Below are positions 18,426 to 28,400 of a stretch of 64,000 bases of DNA, piece by piece. The position numbers were made by a program, and so were the translations under genes. Numbering within the stretch: the first letter of the stretch is position 1; every line of letters begins with the position of its first letter. Origin of the DNA: Vacuolonema iberomarrocanum LEGE 07170 (GTDB lineage: Bacteria; Cyanobacteriota; Cyanobacteriia; Elainellales; Elainellaceae); NCBI GenBank assembly GCA_015207365.1, contig JADEXA010000003.1, forward strand, positions 62,001-126,000, in the 5' to 3' direction. The notes beneath the pieces are model-generated. The model worked only from the letters and a program-made list of their open reading frames with translations. It did not search any database and was not told the origin of the DNA.

Positions 18426-18566
18426 GGGAATGAAATTCTGTTGTGTGAATAACTACAAGGTTCGAGAAGGGTGTGAGCATGAGTCGTTGGCAATGAGTAC
18501 GGCTGGGATTTAATGAGCAATGGTTATCAATCAGCAGGATTGGATAGGGATAGCGATGGATGGGGT

Positions 18567-19940
18567 CTACCCCTCGGAAAGCGATTCAGCCGTCATAGCC
18601 GGAACGGTGTTTTCTCCTGGGAGTGCCCAGCGTAATAGCAGTGGAGCAATCAGCGTTGTGGCAACCACCATGAGGACGATCGCTGCTGTCAACTCGGTAG
18701 ACAAAATATCCACAGAAGAACTGATGCCGACAAAGACGAGTCCGACTTCGCCGCGCGGTACCATACCAATGCCGATCGCCAGTCGATTGAGTCCTTCTGT
18801 ACGAGGGAGGAGATAGCTAGCAGCTACTTTGCCTAATACGGCGATAACGATTAGGACGGCTGCCATCCATAACCCTGTGGCACTTCCGGGATGGGCTGGA
18901 TTCAGGATGCTGATGTCGGTCTTTGCACCTACAACGATAAAGAAGATGGGTGCTAGGATGCCTGTAATCGGTTCAAATCGTTCTAAAAGCTGCTGTCGCA
19001 GTTCGCTACCGCTAAGCATCACACCTGCGGCAAAGGCTCCTAGAATCGCTTCTAGGTGAATGGCATTGGCGATCGCCGCCATTAGCAGGGCAAACATAAT
19101 ACCCAAAACCAGGACGCTATTGTCCGATCGCAGCCACTTGTTGAGGGCTGTGAATGCGTTGGCAATGGGCGATCGCAGCAGCACGACGAAACCAACAAAG
19201 CCAACGGTGCTGAGAAGTAATAGGCCTAATCCCGTAACATCGATCGCGGCATCTTTAACTAAACTGACGACGAGAGCTAGGATGAGAATTCCCATCAAAT
19301 CGTCTAATACAGCTGCGCCGATGATAATTTGCCCTTCGGTAGATTGGAGTTGCCCCAGGTCTTTCAGCACTTTAGCGGTAATCCCAATACTGGTAGCCGT
19401 TAAGGCGGCTCCCCCAAAAATGGCAGCCAACAATGGCATATGAAATAGTGTCATGAGTCCTGCTGTGCCACCGACAAAGGGAAGCACAACGCCTGCTCCA
19501 GCAACAATAGCGGCTTGAGGACCGACCTTGAGCAAGCGATCGAAGTCTGACTCGAGTCCGATGAGAAACAGCAAGGCAACGACGCCCAGATTCGCGGCTC
19601 CTTCTGAGATTGCGATGAGCTGGTGGGAATAGGCCGTTAAAGCGCCTGCGGCATCGGCTTCAGTGGTCTGACGAATGAGATGAATCACGGCGGGATTAAT
19701 TACCGTTTCGCCGTCTGCAAAGACCAGGACTTTCAGGGCTGAAACCCCCAAAATAATTCCGCCGATGAGTTGACCGAGGACAGGCGGTAGCCGCAGCCAA
19801 GTACAGATTTCTTCCCACACATGGCTGGTTAAGAAGATGATGGTGGTGGACACGAGCAGTGCCCCAAAAATCGCTGACTCACTGATTTCTCCGACTTCGG
19901 CCAGGACAAAATGCGGTGCTCCAAGGGCTGTAAAATTCAT
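18567..19940 (-). CDS. CPA2-family cation/proton antiporter (KefB/NapA-like, no TrkA domain)
   Basis: The ATG at 19940 is preceded by AGAGGG at good spacing and gives 457 residues; an ATG 21 bases earlier is weaker. About 12 membrane helices are visible. Family marks are PPVLGQLIGGIILG (helix 2), NLGVVALLFLIGLESDFDRLL (helix 4-5 region with the conserved GLE), AAVLDDLMGILILALV with the paired Asp-Asp of the ion site, and LNRLAIGIGMVPRGEVGLVFV near the end. It probably exchanges Na+ or K+ for H+ across the plasma or thylakoid membrane. The usual C-terminal TrkA-N regulator domain is absent. Confidence 0.9.
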   Translation of the reverse strand: MNFTALGAPHFVLAEVGEISESAIFGALLVSTTIIFLTSHVWEEICTWLRLPPVLGQLIGGIILGVSALKVLVFADGETVINPAVIHLIRQTTEADAAGALTAYSHQLIAISEGAANLGVVALLFLIGLESDFDRLLKVGPQAAIVAGAGVVLPFVGGTAGLMTLFHMPLLAAIFGGAALTATSIGITAKVLKDLGQLQSTEGQIIIGAAVLDDLMGILILALVVSLVKDAAIDVTGLGLLLLSTVGFVGFVVLLRSPIANAFTALNKWLRSDNSVLVLGIMFALLMAAIANAIHLEAILGAFAAGVMLSGSELRQQLLERFEPITGILAPIFFIVVGAKTDISILNPAHPGSATGLWMAAVLIVIAVLGKVAASYLLPRTEGLNRLAIGIGMVPRGEVGLVFVGISSSVDILSTELTAAIVLMVVATTLIAPLLLRWALPGENTVPAMTAESLSEG

Positions 19941-20011
19941 TGGGTTTCCCTCTCCATTCAAGGTTAATTGGGCGACCTGACAGGGACTGGTCGCCAGGTC
20001 GGCTTAACTGC

Positions 20012-20082
20012 GTTGTTGGGCTAGTTGTTGGGCTAGTTGTTGGGCTAGGCGGCTCCAAGCCGTCGTCTGCGTTGGAGCCGCC
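20012..20082. repeat. Three perfect 12-bp tandem repeats followed by a GC-rich hairpin
   Basis: GTTGTTGGGCTA occurs three times without gaps at 20012-20047. A hairpin follows at once, with arms GGCGGCTCCAA (20048-20058) and TTGGAGCCGCC (20072-20082). It lies downstream of the glutaredoxin-AhpD gene and upstream of the antiporter gene (both minus strand), so the hairpin may stop transcription of the first. There is no T-run. Confidence 0.6.
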
Positions 20083-20135
20083 TCAGGCCACCCTGTGTTG
20101 TGGCTCATCCCTCTTTACGTATGTCGATCGTTCGG

Positions 20136-21785
20136 TTAGTTGATGCTGAGCTGTGGCGTAGTACTCTGAGATGACAGTTGTGAGTAGCGCAGCGTCAGGG
20201 TGTCAAACGTTAGGTCATAGGTGATTAGAAATTCAACCACTTTGACTTCTAAGTCAGGTTTTGCGATCGCGACAAAGCGCTGTACCATCGACGCCACCGA
20301 GCACACCACAATCAGATGAACCAGTTCTTGAGGGGAATAACGTTCCACAGCCGCTTGGATAAACCGACGGGGTGTTGTCAACGGTGACTGGGCCGAGAGC
20401 CAGGCCAATTGCAATGCCGCCTGCTCGCGTTGACTAAACAAATCTGGGCGGAAGGTTGTCCCAGTCGCTACGGCAAAACAATGGCGAATGCGTTCGATGG
20501 CTCGGGCTTTGTCTGTTGCACAGTGATGTGCCATAAACCCTTCGATCGCTGCCAAATAATCATGGTTTTTGGCAATAGCTGATGTCCTTGCCATCAAGTG
20601 CTTCAGGTCTGCGGGTAAGACTGTATGGTCGCGATCGCCCATGAGTTCCCCATACAAATAGGCATGATGCTTCCGCAGCGGCGCTGGCCAGTGTTGCATC
20701 CAATCGGGCAAGAGCCCAAATTCGCGCTCGGCATAGGCGGTTAAATCATCGATTTCTCGATTGTACTTGGCTAACATTTGCTCGATGGAGGGGCCGCCAG
20801 TTGGTATCTCATAGTCCAGATTCGAAGGATTTACGGACTGGGCAGTGTGCCGTCCGGCATCAATACTACTCTGGGTGCTGGCCTGCTCTGCCCACTGCCC
20901 CTCTAGCTCTAAGCCTGTCAGATCGTTAAAAACATTGAGAAACCCAAAGGCCGCAACCATCATTTCCACCCCTTTGATATAGCCCTGAGCCTGTTTGGGC
21001 GCTCCGGCCAAGCCTACAATTTTCTTGATATGAGTCGTCGTAACCTGATTACGGGTAGCATCGGCAGCCAGCTCTGCGATCGCCAACTCCAACGCTCCAA
21101 ACGGGTTGGCGGCATCCATATCACCCTCGCGGGCCTGCTTGTATTGCTGCACAACGTTGAGCGAGTGTTCGCCCCCGGTGGCTGCACTGTGTACTTGACA
21201 GTAAGAGCACCCATGGGCGTTTGAGGTCGAATAGGCGACCGCAAACATGTTGACGGGGCCCAGCTCTTTCTTCCCATAGTTCACCGCAGAGAAGTTGTGG
21301 CAATAGACAAAAAGCTTGTAGGCTTCGGGCCAGTGGTGCAGATAGGCAAATGTATTGGGCCAAAACCCAAAGAACTGCTTGTAGAAGTGCAGAATTGGCC
21401 AGCTCTCAGGATCCTGGCTATGTGAACCATCGCTTTGCGGAATCACCTCCCGCAGAACCCAATCGTCTGCCCCTTGATGCAAGGTGTCGCTGGACATTGA
21501 ATCGAAGGGAAGAGCCGAACCGCGAGCAATAGTGAGGATGGCGTCCAATTGACCCGTCGCGTCTAGCTGCTCTAAATCCTCTGCACCGTTGATGTGATAG
21601 GCACCGATAAAAGTTTGCGGCACCGTAGCTACACCGCTGAAATATATAGCCGCACTTGCATTGTCGTTATTGGTCGTTACATCGTAGTTTTCATAAGCAA
21701 GGCCAACTTTGTGCAAAACGGCTTTGGCCCGATCACAGTAGCTGCAGTTTGATTTGCTAAACAAGACGATGTTTGGCTGAGGCAT
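20136..21785 (-). CDS. Glutaredoxin - AhpD/carboxymuconolactone-decarboxylase-like fusion
   Basis: The 549-residue protein starts with a full glutaredoxin domain: C14-S-Y-C17 in the active site, cis-proline loop TVPQTF (P56), and GAYHINGAEDL for glutathione binding. After a linker come two helical AhpD-like units. Unit 1 (about 125-290) has the redox motif HGCSYCQVHSA with C193, C196 and H199. Unit 2 (about 340-500) has no matching CxxC: the equivalent part reads AHHCATDKARA. A thiol relay from glutathione through glutaredoxin to an AhpD peroxidase-type centre is a plausible role, inferred. GGAG precedes the ATG. The fusion is much longer than either family alone. Confidence 0.82.
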   Translation of the reverse strand: MPQPNIVLFSKSNCSYCDRAKAVLHKVGLAYENYDVTTNNDNASAAIYFSGVATVPQTFIGAYHINGAEDLEQLDATGQLDAILTIARGSALPFDSMSSDTLHQGADDWVLREVIPQSDGSHSQDPESWPILHFYKQFFGFWPNTFAYLHHWPEAYKLFVYCHNFSAVNYGKKELGPVNMFAVAYSTSNAHGCSYCQVHSAATGGEHSLNVVQQYKQAREGDMDAANPFGALELAIAELAADATRNQVTTTHIKKIVGLAGAPKQAQGYIKGVEMMVAAFGFLNVFNDLTGLELEGQWAEQASTQSSIDAGRHTAQSVNPSNLDYEIPTGGPSIEQMLAKYNREIDDLTAYAEREFGLLPDWMQHWPAPLRKHHAYLYGELMGDRDHTVLPADLKHLMARTSAIAKNHDYLAAIEGFMAHHCATDKARAIERIRHCFAVATGTTFRPDLFSQREQAALQLAWLSAQSPLTTPRRFIQAAVERYSPQELVHLIVVCSVASMVQRFVAIAKPDLEVKVVEFLITYDLTFDTLTLRYSQLSSQSTTPQLSIN

Positions 21786-21847
21786 GATAATAATTCTCCA
21801 ACGGGTGTAAGTGATAGCTCTGACAATGAGGTCAACCTAGTGATTCA

Positions 21848-22156
21848 TCAGGTTTCTTTTTTGGGAAGCCAATTTTCTGGATGTTCGTAAGTGCGCCCGC
21901 ACCGCTGGCTGTGCCAGCACCGTTCCACAAGCCACTGGGGGGCTTCCTCAAGGGCATTGCGGCTACAGAAGTCGCGGTAATGCACGACAAAAAGTTGATA
22001 GTCTATGGTCCAGCACTGTTCTAGAAACGCGTTGTCGAGACAGCGATTCAGGTGCCATATTTTATGGCGCTGCCAATACTGGACGGGGTCGAGAACAAGT
22101 GGATGAGTGTTATCCCAAAGGGGTTGAGTGAGATATTTCCAAAGTGGAAATTGCAT
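21848..22156 (-). CDS. Unknown small protein rich in Trp, His and Cys
   Basis: The ATG at 22156 follows AAGGA at 8 bases and gives 102 residues (MQFPLWKYLTQPLWDNTHPL...); an upstream ATG at 22180 lacks this. The protein is rich in aromatic residues and has four Cys and several His, for example RCLDNAFLEQCW and ERCWHSQRCGRTYEHPENW, which could bind metal. No known domain is recognised. It sits 62 bases upstream of the glutaredoxin-AhpD gene on the same strand, so they may be one unit. A near-copy of the RND operator palindrome is 48 bases upstream of the start. Confidence 0.6.
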   Translation of the reverse strand: MQFPLWKYLTQPLWDNTHPLVLDPVQYWQRHKIWHLNRCLDNAFLEQCWTIDYQLFVVHYRDFCSRNALEEAPQWLVERCWHSQRCGRTYEHPENWLPKKET

Positions 22157-22203
22157 GGTTTGTTTCCTTGTTTTGTTCATGAGTTTTCAAAAGATGAATT
22201 GAA

Positions 22204-22219
22204 TCAAACGTCCGTTTAA
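22204..22219. promoter_or_regulatory. Candidate distal operator for the CerR/TetR-like regulator at 30342
   Basis: TCAAACGTCCGTTTAA matches the palindrome TCAAACGTACGTTTGA of the RND promoter region in 14 of 16 bases. It is 48 bases upstream of the ATG at 22156. If real, the efflux regulator also controls the small Cys-rich protein and perhaps the glutaredoxin-AhpD gene behind it. Confidence 0.5.
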
Positions 22220-22316
22220 ATCGAAGATTTGCAACGCCTTAACGTTGGTTTGGCTTGGTCGGCTGCCCCGCCTTCTAAATTGCCTTCTAAGTTGGAAGAG
22301 CTAGGCTAGAGCAATC

Positions 22317-22592
22317 TCAAGGCTTCTTGTAAAACCGCCAAGCCAACCGTAAATCGCCAAGTTGCATCGTCTCCCCAAAAAACTGTCGGATGAATGCCAG
22401 CTTTTGGGGGGTCAACTTGCGATTGGTGTATAAATCGCTGAGAGCCGCTTCCAAGTCTTCGAAGAATAGTATTCCGTCTGAGACACAGCTCTCTAGATTC
22501 CCCTGGAATTGCTGGAGCTCATTTAGATCGTTTGCGTCTAAAGATTGCGAGTTGGAATGGGATATGTTTATCAATTTTCCCCCTTGCAGCAT
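22317..22592 (-). CDS. Unknown small soluble protein
   Basis: This open frame of about 91 residues lies 27 bases after the P-type ATPase on the same strand and is probably translated from its mRNA. The ATG at 22592 has no clear ribosome site; a TTG further in (22574) follows AAGGGGG and may be the true start. The sequence is helical and polar (NDLNELQQFQGNLESCVSDGILFFEDLEAALSDLY) with a basic tail. No domain is recognised. Coding status is likely from its position and composition, function unknown. Confidence 0.5.
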   Translation of the reverse strand: MLQGGKLINISHSNSQSLDANDLNELQQFQGNLESCVSDGILFFEDLEAALSDLYTNRKLTPQKLAFIRQFFGETMQLGDLRLAWRFYKKP

Positions 22593-22619
22593 TCGAAGTA
22601 ATGACAAATTTCATTGTGT

Positions 22620-25355
22620 TTAGCGTGATGCGTGTTTCCGGCGCAGCCACTTGTCCAACTCAACCAAGCTGTAAAGGATAACCATTCCTATCAGAATTAA
22701 AAGCCAGGATGCAGAGGCGACGGGAGCTGTTTCAAAAATGAAATTCATGAAGGGGGCATAGGTCAACAGAAGCTGCAGTGCGATCGCCACTCCGATGCCG
22801 CCCAACACCCACAGATTGCTAAAGAATCCTAGTTCTGACAAGGAATACTTCAGTGAACGGCAGCCCAGCAGTATCGCAATTTTTCCGCCGACCAAGGTGT
22901 TGACGGCAATGGCGCGAGCGGCCGGAATGGACTGTCCCTGGTGCAGGGCAATGTCAAAGGTGGTGAAGGTAAACGCTGCAAGCAGAGAACCTGCGATAAA
23001 GATGCGGCGAATGGTCAGTTTGCTAAGCAGGGGCGATCGCGGCGGACGGGGCGATCGCTGCATCAGCCCTGGCTCTTTGGGCTCCATGATTAGGGTTGAC
23101 CCTAACAACACAGCGGTGACGGTATTAATCCACAAAATTTGCAGTGGCGTAATCGGTAGCACCACCCCTAAGAATGTCGCAACCAGAATGATGAGTCCTT
23201 CTCCCAGGTTGGTGGGCAAGGTCCAAATGACCGCCTTCGAGATGTTATCGAAGACGCTCCGACCTTCTTCTACGGCCGCTTCGATTGTTGCGAAGTTATC
23301 GTCGGTGAGTACCATGTCAGCCGCTTCTTTGGCCACTTCGGTGCCTGTGATTCCCATTGCAACGCCAATGTCTGCTTGTTGGAGTGCCGGGGCATCGTTG
23401 CTGCCATCCCCGGTCATGGCGGCAATATGGCCGCGATACTGCAGCGCCTCGACGAGTCGCAGCTTTTGCTTCGGCGTAACTCGAGCAAACACGGGTATCT
23501 GATCCACCAGGGGCACGAGATCCTCTTGAGACAGGGCCTCAATATCTGGACTGTTGAGGGCAATGGGCTGCTCGGACTCGGCTGCGGTAGAGATTAGGCC
23601 AATTTGTTTGCCGATCGCGATCGCTGTATCAATGTGATCGCCCGTAATCATTTTCACGTCAATGCCGGCTGCTTTGCAGACGCGAATCGCTTCAATTGCC
23701 TCCGGTCGGGGGGGATCCATCATTGCCTGTAGGCCAAGAAACGTGAGCCCCGTCGAGACGGTGTCATGGTCGATCGTATCGGCGGCCAGGTCTAAGCGCG
23801 CGATGGCCAATACCCTCAACCCTTCGGTGGCCATAGCACGAGCGTTTTGCTCAATTTGAAATCGGTCTAAGGGCATGGGTTGACCATTGCTTGAATAGGC
23901 TTGCTGGCAGCGGGGCAGCAGTTGTTCCATCGATCCTTTGAGATAAACCACAGCAGACGGCTGACTGTCGTGGTGATGCAGGGTCGCCATGTACTGATAG
24001 TGAGATTCAAAGGGAATATCACCCAAGCGCGGGTATGTCGCTTCCAGCTCACGTGCCTCTAAGCCCGCTTTGGCGGCACTGGTCAGCAAGGCCAGTTCCG
24101 TCGGGTCACCTTCTGCTTGCCAAGATAGGTCTCCCCGAATGAGTCGAGAATCGTTGCAGAGAGCCCCAGCCCGCAAGCATTCCATTAAGGCAGGATGGTG
24201 CTCTGGATGAATTGGTTGGTCGGCCTGATAGAACTTCCCCTCGGGTACGTAGCCCCCCCCCGAAACCTGGAAGCGATCGCCCCCGGCAAAAATGGCCTGA
24301 ACGGTCATTTCGTTTTGGGTGAGGGTGCCGGTTTTGTCGGAGCAGATCACGGTGACGCTACCCAGGGTCTCGACCGCAGGCAGTTTGCGAATGACAGCAT
24401 GGCGGTCAGCCATGCGAGAAACGCCAATGGCCAGAGCGACGGTGACGATGGCGGGCAAGCCTTCTGGAATCATGCCAACCATAAGAGAAATGGTGGCTTC
24501 AAACATATGCTTCATGTCAGAGCCGCGCAGGAGCCCGACGGCAAAGTTGAGGGCGGCGAGCAGTAAAATCAGCTTGAGCAGAAACTGGCTGAGCTGGCCG
24601 ATTTGACGGGTCAGGTTGGTTTGCTGTTCTTGCACAGAGGCCATGAGTTGTCCAATTTGGCCAATCTCGGTCTGGTCGCCGGTGGCCACCACAATGCCCC
24701 TACCAGTGCCAAAAGTGACAAAGGTGGAAGAGTAAGCCATGTTGATGCGATCGCCCAGGAGGGTTTGTTCCAAGAGCGTTTCGATGGGCTGCTTTTCAAC
24801 GGGTACCGATTCACCCGTTAGAGCCGATTCGTTAATCTGAAGCGACTGACTTGTGAGCAGTCGCAAATCAGCCGGAACTTTGTCGCCCGACTGCAAAAGG
24901 ACAATGTCGCCCGGAACCAACTCGGTGGCTGCGACTTTTTGCTTTTCAGCCTGCCGAATCACGGTGGCTTGACTGGGCATCGAACGACTCAAGGCTTCCA
25001 TGGCTCGGGTTGCCTTTGCTTCCTGAATAAAGCCAATGAGAGCGTTCACCAATACCACGCTTGAAATGACAATGGCGTCGACCCATTCCCGCAATAAAAA
25101 AGTAATGATGGCGGCGATCACCAAAATATAGATGAGCGGACTTTGAAATTGCTCAATCCAAATTTTCAGTAGGCTTTTTCGCTTGGTCTTCGTGAGGGCA
25201 TTATCGCCAAACTGCGCCAGGCGATGAACCACTTCGGAGCGGCTCAACCCCTGATGAGCACTGGTGTTGAGTTGTGCAAGCACAGCGTTAGCAGAATAGT
25301 GATGCCAGAACTGAGCAACCCCAACATTTTTGAGGTCTGGAATATGTGGAGACAT
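22620..25355 (-). CDS. Cation-transporting P-type ATPase (P2-like)
   Basis: From the ATG at 25355 the protein has about 911 residues; a GTG at 25433 overlapping the RND stop is also open. Signatures: cation ATPase N-terminal domain (FWHHYSANAVLAQLNTS...), actuator loop LTGESVP, PEGLP in helix 4, phosphorylation site DKTGTLTQNEM, and hinge TGDGSNDAPALQQADIGVAMG, where Ser replaces the usual Val. The helix-6 motif reads WINTVTAVLLGS, lacking the Asp of Ca2+ pumps (N-x-x-T-D), so Ca2+ is unlikely as the sole substrate. It pumps a cation at the cost of ATP across the inner membrane. It is 74 bases behind the RND permease and probably in the same transcript. Confidence 0.9.
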   Translation of the reverse strand: MSPHIPDLKNVGVAQFWHHYSANAVLAQLNTSAHQGLSRSEVVHRLAQFGDNALTKTKRKSLLKIWIEQFQSPLIYILVIAAIITFLLREWVDAIVISSVVLVNALIGFIQEAKATRAMEALSRSMPSQATVIRQAEKQKVAATELVPGDIVLLQSGDKVPADLRLLTSQSLQINESALTGESVPVEKQPIETLLEQTLLGDRINMAYSSTFVTFGTGRGIVVATGDQTEIGQIGQLMASVQEQQTNLTRQIGQLSQFLLKLILLLAALNFAVGLLRGSDMKHMFEATISLMVGMIPEGLPAIVTVALAIGVSRMADRHAVIRKLPAVETLGSVTVICSDKTGTLTQNEMTVQAIFAGGDRFQVSGGGYVPEGKFYQADQPIHPEHHPALMECLRAGALCNDSRLIRGDLSWQAEGDPTELALLTSAAKAGLEARELEATYPRLGDIPFESHYQYMATLHHHDSQPSAVVYLKGSMEQLLPRCQQAYSSNGQPMPLDRFQIEQNARAMATEGLRVLAIARLDLAADTIDHDTVSTGLTFLGLQAMMDPPRPEAIEAIRVCKAAGIDVKMITGDHIDTAIAIGKQIGLISTAAESEQPIALNSPDIEALSQEDLVPLVDQIPVFARVTPKQKLRLVEALQYRGHIAAMTGDGSNDAPALQQADIGVAMGITGTEVAKEAADMVLTDDNFATIEAAVEEGRSVFDNISKAVIWTLPTNLGEGLIILVATFLGVVLPITPLQILWINTVTAVLLGSTLIMEPKEPGLMQRSPRPPRSPLLSKLTIRRIFIAGSLLAAFTFTTFDIALHQGQSIPAARAIAVNTLVGGKIAILLGCRSLKYSLSELGFFSNLWVLGGIGVAIALQLLLTYAPFMNFIFETAPVASASWLLILIGMVILYSLVELDKWLRRKHASR

Positions 25356-25429
25356 GATGTAAATACCCTTAATCGTTTTGGACTCTAAACGAATGGTCTT
25401 AAACCGTTCAGCGGATTCGTTCGACCGCT

Positions 25430-28400
25430 TCACATCGTGAATTGCTCAACAGAGAGGGGCTCCGTCGATTCGTTAGGAGGTTGATGATTTGATGGCGATC
25501 GCCGTCGTTGTAGCAACAGGTAAGCCGCAGGGGTGAAATAGAGCGCCAGGATGGGAGAGCCGCCAATGCCCCCTGCGATCGCGATCGCCAAGGGTGCCCA
25601 AAAGGGGTCGCCAGAGGCAAGTAGGGGCACAAAGCCCACCATGGTTGTGATCGTGGTTGTCAGAACATGACGGGTGGCCTTGACCACGACATCTTGTACG
25701 GCCTGGCGATCGCCGTATTTGGCTTGCGGATCTTGATTGAGCGCCGAGAGCACAATAATGGCTCCGTTGATCGCGATGCCCACCAGACCCATCGTGCCGA
25801 CGATCGCCATAAAGCCAAGGAGTGAGCCAAATATCTTGAGGGAAAACAGCGCCATGCCAATAGAGCCAACCGCTACCGCTGCAATGATGCCCGTTTGTCG
25901 AAACGACTCCAGCGATAGCACGAGCGCTGTCAGCATAACTAGCAACAGCAGTGGCACGTACAGCATCAGGTTGCCGACGGCGGTGCTGCGCTCGGCATAT
26001 TCTCCGCCAAACTCATAGCTGTAGCCCGGAGGGAGCTCAAAGTTCTCTGCTTCGAGCCTTTCTTGTAGGGCGGTGAGAACGGTTTCCGACAGCACGCCAG
26101 AGGTAATGAATGCCTGAATCGTATTGACCCGCTGCTCATGGCGACGAGCAATGGCAGCGAGTTCGGGCATGAGTTCAAACTCGCCCAGGGCAGAGGTCGG
26201 TCGAAAGGCACGGTCTTGGGTCTGATCGGGCCGCAAATCCAGTGAGACCAACGCCTCTAAGCTTGCGCGATCCGTGTCGGTGAGGCGCACGCGCACGGGT
26301 AGATTTTCGGTTGATTCTAAAATTGCGCCGCCGGTAACCCCCTCCGAGTAAGCCGCGAGCTGCTGGGCGATCGCCGTATTGTTCAATCCCGCCTGCTGCA
26401 CCTGCTCGTTGTCAACAAATAACCCGAGGGTGGGGCGGCCTTCAGTCAGGTCATCGCGCACCTGAATCACATCCGGAATAGTGGTCAAGATCTTCCGGAC
26501 ATCCATTCCCAGTCGCCGCAGTTCACTAATATCGGGGCCGTAGATTCGCATTTCTACCGGAGCGGCATACGGTGGCCCTTGCTGAAACTTTTGCACAATC
26601 ACCCGAGCAGAAGGGAGTAAGCCATCTAGCTCCGTTTGCAAGGTTTTAACCAGCGTGTCCACGCCTGCGTCAGACTTGAGCTGCACCATCGCCTGAGCGT
26701 AATAAGGCTGATTCTGGCGGTCAACTGTCAGGTTGTAGTAGAACTTCGGCACACTCTCTCCCACAAACCAGTGGATATCGTCCACATTGTCGTGCTCTCG
26801 GATTACCTCACTGGCTTGCAGCACCTTGGCCTTGGTTTGCGCGATCGCCGTTTGCGATGAAAACTCTATCTCAATGTGGAACTGGTCACGATCGAGCAAG
26901 GGAAAGAATTGATTCTCAAGCGTCCTTGCCGAAATGAACCCGATGAGGGGCACCGTCATCGTGAGTGCCACAGCAAGCAGCGGTCGTGCCGTTACCCGCC
27001 CAATCGACCAGCGGTAGAGACGACCTAAGCGTGGTGAGGAAAATCCATCGTTCCACCATGCGCCTGGTTGCATCAACAACAGGATAATTTTTTCCCTCAT
27101 GCTGGGATGGGGCTTACACCGCACCGCGTCGTAACGTTGATTGCTGTTGCCTAACATGCGACCAGCCAAAGCGGCAATTACCGTCAGAGAAATCACCAAT
27201 GAAGAAATGAGGGACAGAATGACACTCAACGCAATCGAACCAACGAATTCTCCGGCTCCCCCCGGCAATAAGTAAATGGGTAAAAAGGTCATCACTGTTG
27301 TGAGGGTGGAGGCCATCAGCGGCACTTGCAAGTACCTCACCGTTGCGGTCACTGCGTGGAGCGGGTTTCTGCCATGCTGCATCTCGACCTGAATTTCATC
27401 CACAACGACGACGGCATTGTCGATGAGCAGTCCTAATGCGATGATCAGCCCCGTAATAGACATTTGGTGAATGGGGACGCCAAAGACAGTCATCCAGCCA
27501 AACACGGCAAAGATTGTCAATGGCAGCGCCGTCCCGACAACAATCGCGGAGCGCCAACCCATGCCGATCAGCGTCACCCCGACCACTAAAATGGCACCAA
27601 ATACAAGGTTGGCTAGCAGTGTGCTGATGCGATGGGCGACATAACTGCTTTGGTCGAAAATAACATCTAAGCTAACACCCTGAGGCAGGCGATCGCTGAA
27701 CGCATCCAGTTCTCTTTGCACCTCCGCAGACCATTGGTCAATCCGTAGCCCTGATTGCATCATCACCCCGACGACGACCGCCGGTTTACCACTGATAATG
27801 GCTTGATTGCTGAGGGGATAGCGAACCCCCCGACTCACGCTAGCAATGTCGCTCAGTCGAGTGAATTGACCTTCCCCAGTTTGAACGGGGATTTGACGAA
27901 TCTGCTCCAGCGTTTCGAGTTCGCTTTCAACTTCGATCGCCAGATTCTGTTCTGGGCTGCGGAGTTGTCCGGCACTGACTTTGGCATCACTGAGGCTGAC
28001 CTGATTGGCAAGCTGCTGGGGCGATAGCCCCACACCCACCAATTCTGATGCCTCAATTTCAACCAGAATCTCTTCATTGGGAGTTCCAAAAAACTCGACT
28101 TCTTCTGTACCCTGGATGCCGCGCATCGTGACGGCTAACTCTTCAGCATAGCGACGCAACACGGCGTAATTCGGGTCGTCCGGCAGATTCCAGGTCAGCG
28201 ATGCGATGGTCGTATAGGCCTTGATATTGGTTTCGTCTAGTTCAGGAGTGAGGGCCTCTGCCGGAAATCGAGCGGCCGCATCATCCATTTCATCGCGCAC
28301 GTTTGACCAAATAGGCTGGGCATTATTGACGGTGTCGGCGAGTTCAACTGCCACGGTGGAAAAGCCAACGCGTGAGGTGGAAGACAGCACGTCAATCTCT

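Noticed and set aside
20012..20047. The 12-bp tandem repeats as a replication iteron
   Set aside because: Only three copies, no dnaA or rep gene, and a terminator-like hairpin follows directly.
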